A stretch of DNA of 19,196 nucleotides from Bacteroidia bacterium (GTDB lineage Bacteria > Bacteroidota > Bacteroidia > AKYH767-A > OLB10), in NCBI GenBank assembly GCA_025450095.1, contig JANWID010000320.1, positions 1 to 19,196 of the forward strand. Reading direction: 5' to 3'. Shown here piece after piece: positions 16,299-19,196 of the stretch. Position 1 is the stretch's first letter, and every line of letters starts with the position of its first letter. Under the pieces are notes generated by a model. The model was not told where the DNA came from. It did not search any database and worked only from the letters and a program-made list of their open reading frames with translations. A program made the translations under genes and the position numbers.

Positions 16299-16315
16299 CG
16301 ACCCCTTCAGGGTCG
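16299..16315. repeat. Hairpin repeat copy 1 (cgaccc-cttca-gggtcg)
   Basis: A perfect 6-base stem encloses the loop CTTCA. The neighbouring copy has the same loop and a C-G to T-A exchange in the stem, so the fold is preserved. Confidence 0.75.
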
Positions 16316-16348
16316 TGCGTAGTAAGTGTATGTTTTTTTATGAACATG

Positions 16349-16365
16349 CGATCCCTTCAGGATCG
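16349..16365. repeat. Hairpin repeat copy 2 (cgatcc-cttca-ggatcg)
   Basis: Same length, loop and orientation as copy 1, exactly 50 bases downstream. It differs at one stem position, compensated on the other arm. Confidence 0.75.
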
Positions 16366-16469
16366 GGTATATTGAATAACATTAAACTTATAAGGAATAT
16401 TGAATAGGTTAGTTTGATAACCCCGGACTTCAGTGGTGACTATATACGTGTTGCAGCCGGAAAGGAAAA

Positions 16470-17147
16470 TTATGGAATATATTTTCCGTCTTTGTAGTAC
16501 GTGATAGTATGTTTTGCAGTGTAGAAACGATTGGGTTTTTTATATTTTATTGCCCCACGAAATGATACATATTTAGTTTCTGAAACATGAAAATTGTTAT
16601 CAATATAAGCAACCTTTCCATCAAAATTCTCATTAGTTGAAATTGCTAAAAAATTCCTGAATTGCAATGGTGTATCGCCCATAGAATAGGTTGCAGATAT
16701 TTTTGGAATATCTGTAATATTTACAACCAACCGACATGGTTTTATTTCAGTCATAGCTTGGGGTGGTACTATTTCGATTCGTTCAGTTTTTACGCTTTTT
16801 GAAACTGATTTACCTTGACTAACCGGAACTCCGTAGAAATAACCTGACCGGGATGTATATTCGCTTTCTGTATTTGTTTCGTCTCTCCAGTAAGTCATAC
16901 TTTTATGATTAGGTATATATGCAGATTGCTTTAAATCTACATATATTGGAACATTTAGTTTATTAAAAACCATAAAGCGCATTGAGCCCCCGTTAGCCCA
17001 AAAAATGTACATTATCCTTACTGTATCATTTTCAAATACTAACATATTATCCTTTGTAGGAACCTTATCTGAGGTTACAGTTGCAATTCTTGCCATATTG
17101 CAAGAGGCAAATATTATTAATAATAATAAATACAAAAAACGCTTCAT
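16470..17147 (-). CDS. Orphan lipoprotein of unknown function
   Basis: The 225-residue product has a lipoprotein signal peptide: MKRFLYLLLLIIFASC with a lipobox FASC and the acylated cysteine at residue 16. No aspartate follows, and the next residues are Asn-Met. The mature part has an even beta-rich composition ('VRIMYIFWANGGSMRFMVFNKLNVPIYVDLKQSAYIPN', 'CRLVVNITDIPKISATYS', 'GAIKYKKPNRFYTAKHTITYYKDGKYIP'). This suggests an immunoglobulin-like or beta-sandwich fold exposed in the periplasm. I do not recognise the family. The product may be anchored to the inner face of the outer membrane. The gene stands alone: a terminator for the upstream operon lies 84 bases before its start, so it should have its own promoter. 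Confidence 0.75.
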   Translation of the reverse strand: MKRFLYLLLLIIFASCNMARIATVTSDKVPTKDNMLVFENDTVRIMYIFWANGGSMRFMVFNKLNVPIYVDLKQSAYIPNHKSMTYWRDETNTESEYTSRSGYFYGVPVSQGKSVSKSVKTERIEIVPPQAMTEIKPCRLVVNITDIPKISATYSMGDTPLQFRNFLAISTNENFDGKVAYIDNNFHVSETKYVSFRGAIKYKKPNRFYTAKHTITYYKDGKYIP

Positions 17148-17230
17148 ATTGTTGGTTTTTATGGTTTTATAAAATATAAGGCATGTAAGTTAAATATTTT
17201 CAAATTAACTTTAACTTTGTATAAATAAAA

Positions 17231-17256
17231 CCCGTTACCGGTAATCAGGTAACGGG
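17231..17256 (-). terminator. Intrinsic terminator of the XRE-ImmA operon
   Basis: A perfect 9-base stem (cccgttacc/ggtaacggg) with an 8-base loop is followed on the reverse strand by TTTTATTTAT. It lies about 100 bases after the stop of the 17360-17899 gene, which is transcribed in this direction, and before the start of the lipoprotein gene. Confidence 0.8.
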
Positions 17257-17359
17257 CGCACATGAAGGGAGGTGTTAATGGTCTTGACTTATGAGATCAG
17301 CCACTCAATCCGCACCGCTGGAACGGCTGCCGGATTTACCTACAGCACGCTTCATTATT

Positions 17360-17899
17360 CTATTCTTTTTTAGTCGACACTACGGTAAAGTTGTTTTTAA
17401 TATTAAGCTTGCGGAAATCATCATATAAATTTATCATACTTCCACCTCTTGATGCCCACTGAAGAACGGTATTAAAGGCCACTTCCATTTCGGTGAGATA
17501 TGCCATGCGGCTGTCGGCGCCTCTCCTTCCCAATATGTTTTTTCTTTTACCTCTGGTTAGAAAGACATTTTTTTCTTCATAAATATATCCTCTGGCTCTT
17601 TTATTTTCTTTTCCTGATGGTAAATGTTTGGTCATAAGCCTGTGCATCCCTCTCCAATATAAATCATATTTCTTATCTGGATCATCTTTATTAGACGGCA
17701 TAGTATATTTAACTAAACTTACTGATTTTACGCCACCATCGGTTAATTGAAGTTGTCCTCCTTTAGCTTTCCCTGTTTTCTCAAGAATTCGCCTTATGGT
17801 GGCGTTTTGTTTTTCTTCTTTTGTGATTTGCTCAGGCGTTTTTGTTTTTTTAACGCCATCATCGGCTTTAATTTCTTCTGGAAGTTTAGTTTTTTTCAT
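17360..17899 (-). CDS. Basic hypothetical protein, partner of the XRE-ImmA protein
   Basis: The 179-residue product has no signal peptide or membrane segment and is strongly basic (many Lys and Arg). Its first 27 residues hold a short duplication, 'KKTKLPEEIK' and 'KKTKTPEQITK', a lysine-rich, probably flexible tail. The middle contains 'DLYWRGMHRLMTKHLPSGKENKRARGYIYEEKNVFL', and the end 'GRRGADSRMAYLTEMEVAFNTVLQWASRGGSMINLYDDFRKL' looks helical. I recognise no family. It starts two bases after the stop of the metallopeptidase gene, so the two form an operon. It could be a substrate of the peptidase, a toxin-like effector or a nucleic-acid-binding protein; the sequence does not decide between these. 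Confidence 0.75.
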   Translation of the reverse strand: MKKTKLPEEIKADDGVKKTKTPEQITKEEKQNATIRRILEKTGKAKGGQLQLTDGGVKSVSLVKYTMPSNKDDPDKKYDLYWRGMHRLMTKHLPSGKENKRARGYIYEEKNVFLTRGKRKNILGRRGADSRMAYLTEMEVAFNTVLQWASRGGSMINLYDDFRKLNIKNNFTVVSTKKE

Positions 17900-17901
17900 A
17901 C

Positions 17902-19074
17902 CTAATTATTTTTATTTTCAAATATAGTTTCCTTAATTATTTCAACGCTTGCATCGATTTTTTCTTGTTCCCATACGTTTGTATTTAAATTTTCTAATGT
18001 TTCTAAAACATCAGGAAAGTTAAAGCCCTTTTTTAAGAAGTATTTATTTTCCCCCTGTTCGTTCATTTCCCATAAATGAAAATCATAAATAATACTTGGG
18101 TGAACTTCGTGCTCTTTAGCAAAATTCTCAACTATAAAACTATCATAAATGAATGGTCTGATAAATTTTCGATTTTCTAGGGCGAATAAATATTCTCTTG
18201 CAAAATCGTTGGCAGCGTCTTCATTTAATAAAAACATATCAGGCTCTCCCGTTAAATGATATACTTGAATCTCGTCCAAATCACATAACACATGATGTAA
18301 TTCATGCATTAGCGCAAACCATAAAGTAGGATAATTTTTATTTAAATCACTTAAAACTATACATGGTTTCTGGTTTACAAGCATGGTTGCCCCTCTCGCC
18401 TGTACTGTTGTTAAGTGAGGCTGGTAAATTGTAGTAACACCAACAGAGTATAAGGCTTTAATTACAGTTAGTAGGCCAGTCTTCTCATTCATTGTATATG
18501 GCCTGAGTTTAGGAACTAAATCAATCAACAATTCTGGATCGAATGCATTAGGGTTGTTAATTTTTTCAAAATGCAAATAGGCTGACTTAACCCAAAAATC
18601 ACGCATTGTATTATCTGAATGATTTTTTGTCCTACTAAAGGCGGGGAATACAAAATTGGCTGTATATTCATAAATTGATTTAAATCCAAAAAATGTATTA
18701 ATTCTTTTTTCAACAGCATCTAAATCTGATTTATTCTTAATGAATTTTTCTTTTTTCAAGGCCGCCAAATTAAAGTGCCGTGCTATATAGTTGTTTCTTT
18801 TAAGAATATTCAATTCATCTTGTGGTGGTGGGTTTTCGTTTTGAAATTTATTCAGAAGCCGATCTGTTGTAATACCTAAAAATTGACTTAACTTAACAAT
18901 TGTTTTTACATCAACCCTAGAGCCTGTTCGGTTTAAAATGGCCATTAGTGATCGGTATTCTAAATTCAGTAATTTTTGTACATGAAGTTGTGATAAATTC
19001 AATTGTGACAGCCTTTTTTCAAATGCATCCTTAATTGATAGATCATCAATATTTTCGTTTGGTGGCTTATTCAA
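17902..19074 (-). CDS. XRE-family HTH and ImmA/IrrE metallopeptidase fusion
   Basis: The 390-residue product joins two modules. Residues about 15-77 form an XRE-type helix-turn-helix ('FEKRLSQLNLSQLHVQKLL...RSLMAILNRTGSRVDVKTIVKLSQFLGITTDRLL'). Residues about 210-300 form an ImmA/IrrE (COG2856) zinc peptidase. Its metal site is HELHH (His257, Glu258, His261), and Glu285 in 'NEDAANDFAREYL' is the likely third ligand. Relatives cleave repressors (ImmA) or regulators (IrrE) and often sit in mobile or toxin-antitoxin-like loci. The start is a TTG at 19074: no in-frame ATG lies between it and the upstream stop, and the next ATG is inside the HTH. DNA here is clearly more AT-rich than the housekeeping block, suggesting acquisition. 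The gene is followed after two bases by an unknown partner. Confidence 0.85.
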   Translation of the reverse strand: MNKPPNENIDDLSIKDAFEKRLSQLNLSQLHVQKLLNLEYRSLMAILNRTGSRVDVKTIVKLSQFLGITTDRLLNKFQNENPPPQDELNILKRNNYIARHFNLAALKKEKFIKNKSDLDAVEKRINTFFGFKSIYEYTANFVFPAFSRTKNHSDNTMRDFWVKSAYLHFEKINNPNAFDPELLIDLVPKLRPYTMNEKTGLLTVIKALYSVGVTTIYQPHLTTVQARGATMLVNQKPCIVLSDLNKNYPTLWFALMHELHHVLCDLDEIQVYHLTGEPDMFLLNEDAANDFAREYLFALENRKFIRPFIYDSFIVENFAKEHEVHPSIIYDFHLWEMNEQGENKYFLKKGFNFPDVLETLENLNTNVWEQEKIDASVEIIKETIFENKNN

Positions 19075-19116
19075 CGCATGTTAGCCGACTAAAAAACGGT
19101 AAGCGATTCCAATGTA

Positions 19117-19196
19117 ATGAAAAACTTTGCCGAAAACAGTTTTCCGCTACCGTCGGAACTGTTGCAGAGAACACTAAAATACCTCTTACAAAATGG
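19117..19196 (+). CDS. Start of a divergent gene, cut by the window edge (tentative)
   Basis: An ATG at 19117 opens a frame that stays open to the end of the window (26 codons). It reads MKNFAENSFPLPSELLQRTL and continues KYLLQN. It diverges from the XRE-ImmA gene, with 42 bases between the two starts. The composition looks coding (mixed hydrophobic and charged, helix-compatible), but the frame is too short to identify. It could also be a chance frame. Confidence 0.4.
   Translation, partial: MKNFAENSFPLPSELLQRTLKYLLQN

Larger units (their letters stand above)
16135..16469. other. AT-rich intergenic region with two covarying hairpins
   Basis: No gene is seen. Two 17-base hairpins lie 50 bases apart at 16299-16315 and 16349-16365, and a degenerate third may be present at 16421-16440. 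The remainder is AT-rich. Upstream of the division gene, the reverse strand reads TAACTTTA near 16141-16148, a near match to a -7 box. Confidence 0.55.

Noticed and set aside
17305..17355. A 16-codon reverse-strand frame (MKRAVGKSGSRSSGAD) starting five bases after the stop of the 17360-17899 gene
   Set aside because: Its position suits an operon microprotein, but it is very short, has low complexity and shows no recognisable motif, so chance is the simpler explanation.

Overview
The window looks like chromosomal DNA of a Bacteroidota (Bacteroidetes) bacterium. The evidence is a PorT-type protein of the type IX secretion system (T9SS) next to the menaquinone methyltransferase, a secreted repeat protein of the kind usually exported by T9SS, a helix-hairpin-helix outer-membrane protein typical of the phylum, A-rich leaders without strong Shine-Dalgarno sequences, and promoter-like TAnnTTTG boxes. 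Intergenic DNA is unusually rich in short dispersed palindromic repeats. I cannot name the genus.

Layout: (1) 1-407 is repeat-rich and holds a large nested imperfect palindrome. (2) 408-938 is a secreted beta-propeller-like repeat protein that stops early, with an in-frame remnant after its stop. (3) 939-1417 is non-coding and contains an unexplained, possibly structured element at about 1126-1310. (4) 1418-4274 is a tightly packed forward pair of probable outer-membrane proteins, the second with a ComEA-like helix-hairpin-helix segment. (5) 4650-12018 is a long reverse-strand block: aspartate aminotransferase, heptose-7-phosphate kinase (hldA), TrkH potassium transporter, UbiE/MenG, PorT, then, after a 34-bp tandem repeat, an FAD-dependent dehydrogenase. 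The spacing from aspC to porT suggests one transcription unit. (6) 12248-15663 is a forward block: an SPFH/band-7 protein, a 54-residue ribbon-helix-helix protein, an inverted-repeat cluster, a small membrane-anchored protein, and a methylmalonyl-CoA mutase catalytic subunit without a B12 domain. (7) 15805-16134 is an FtsB/DivIC-like division protein on the reverse strand. (8) 16135-19196 is AT-rich accessory DNA: covarying hairpins, an orphan lipoprotein, an intrinsic terminator, and a two-gene operon of an XRE-ImmA/IrrE metallopeptidase with an unrecognised basic partner. A divergent coding start runs off the right edge.

Most genes from 4650 to 16134 are housekeeping: cell envelope, respiration cofactor, ion transport, amino-acid and acyl-CoA metabolism, and division. 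The best candidate for an undescribed system is the XRE-ImmA operon at 17360-19074, whose architecture resembles regulatory or toxin-antitoxin-like pairs. Its partner gene could not be assigned to any family by eye, so a function is not claimed.
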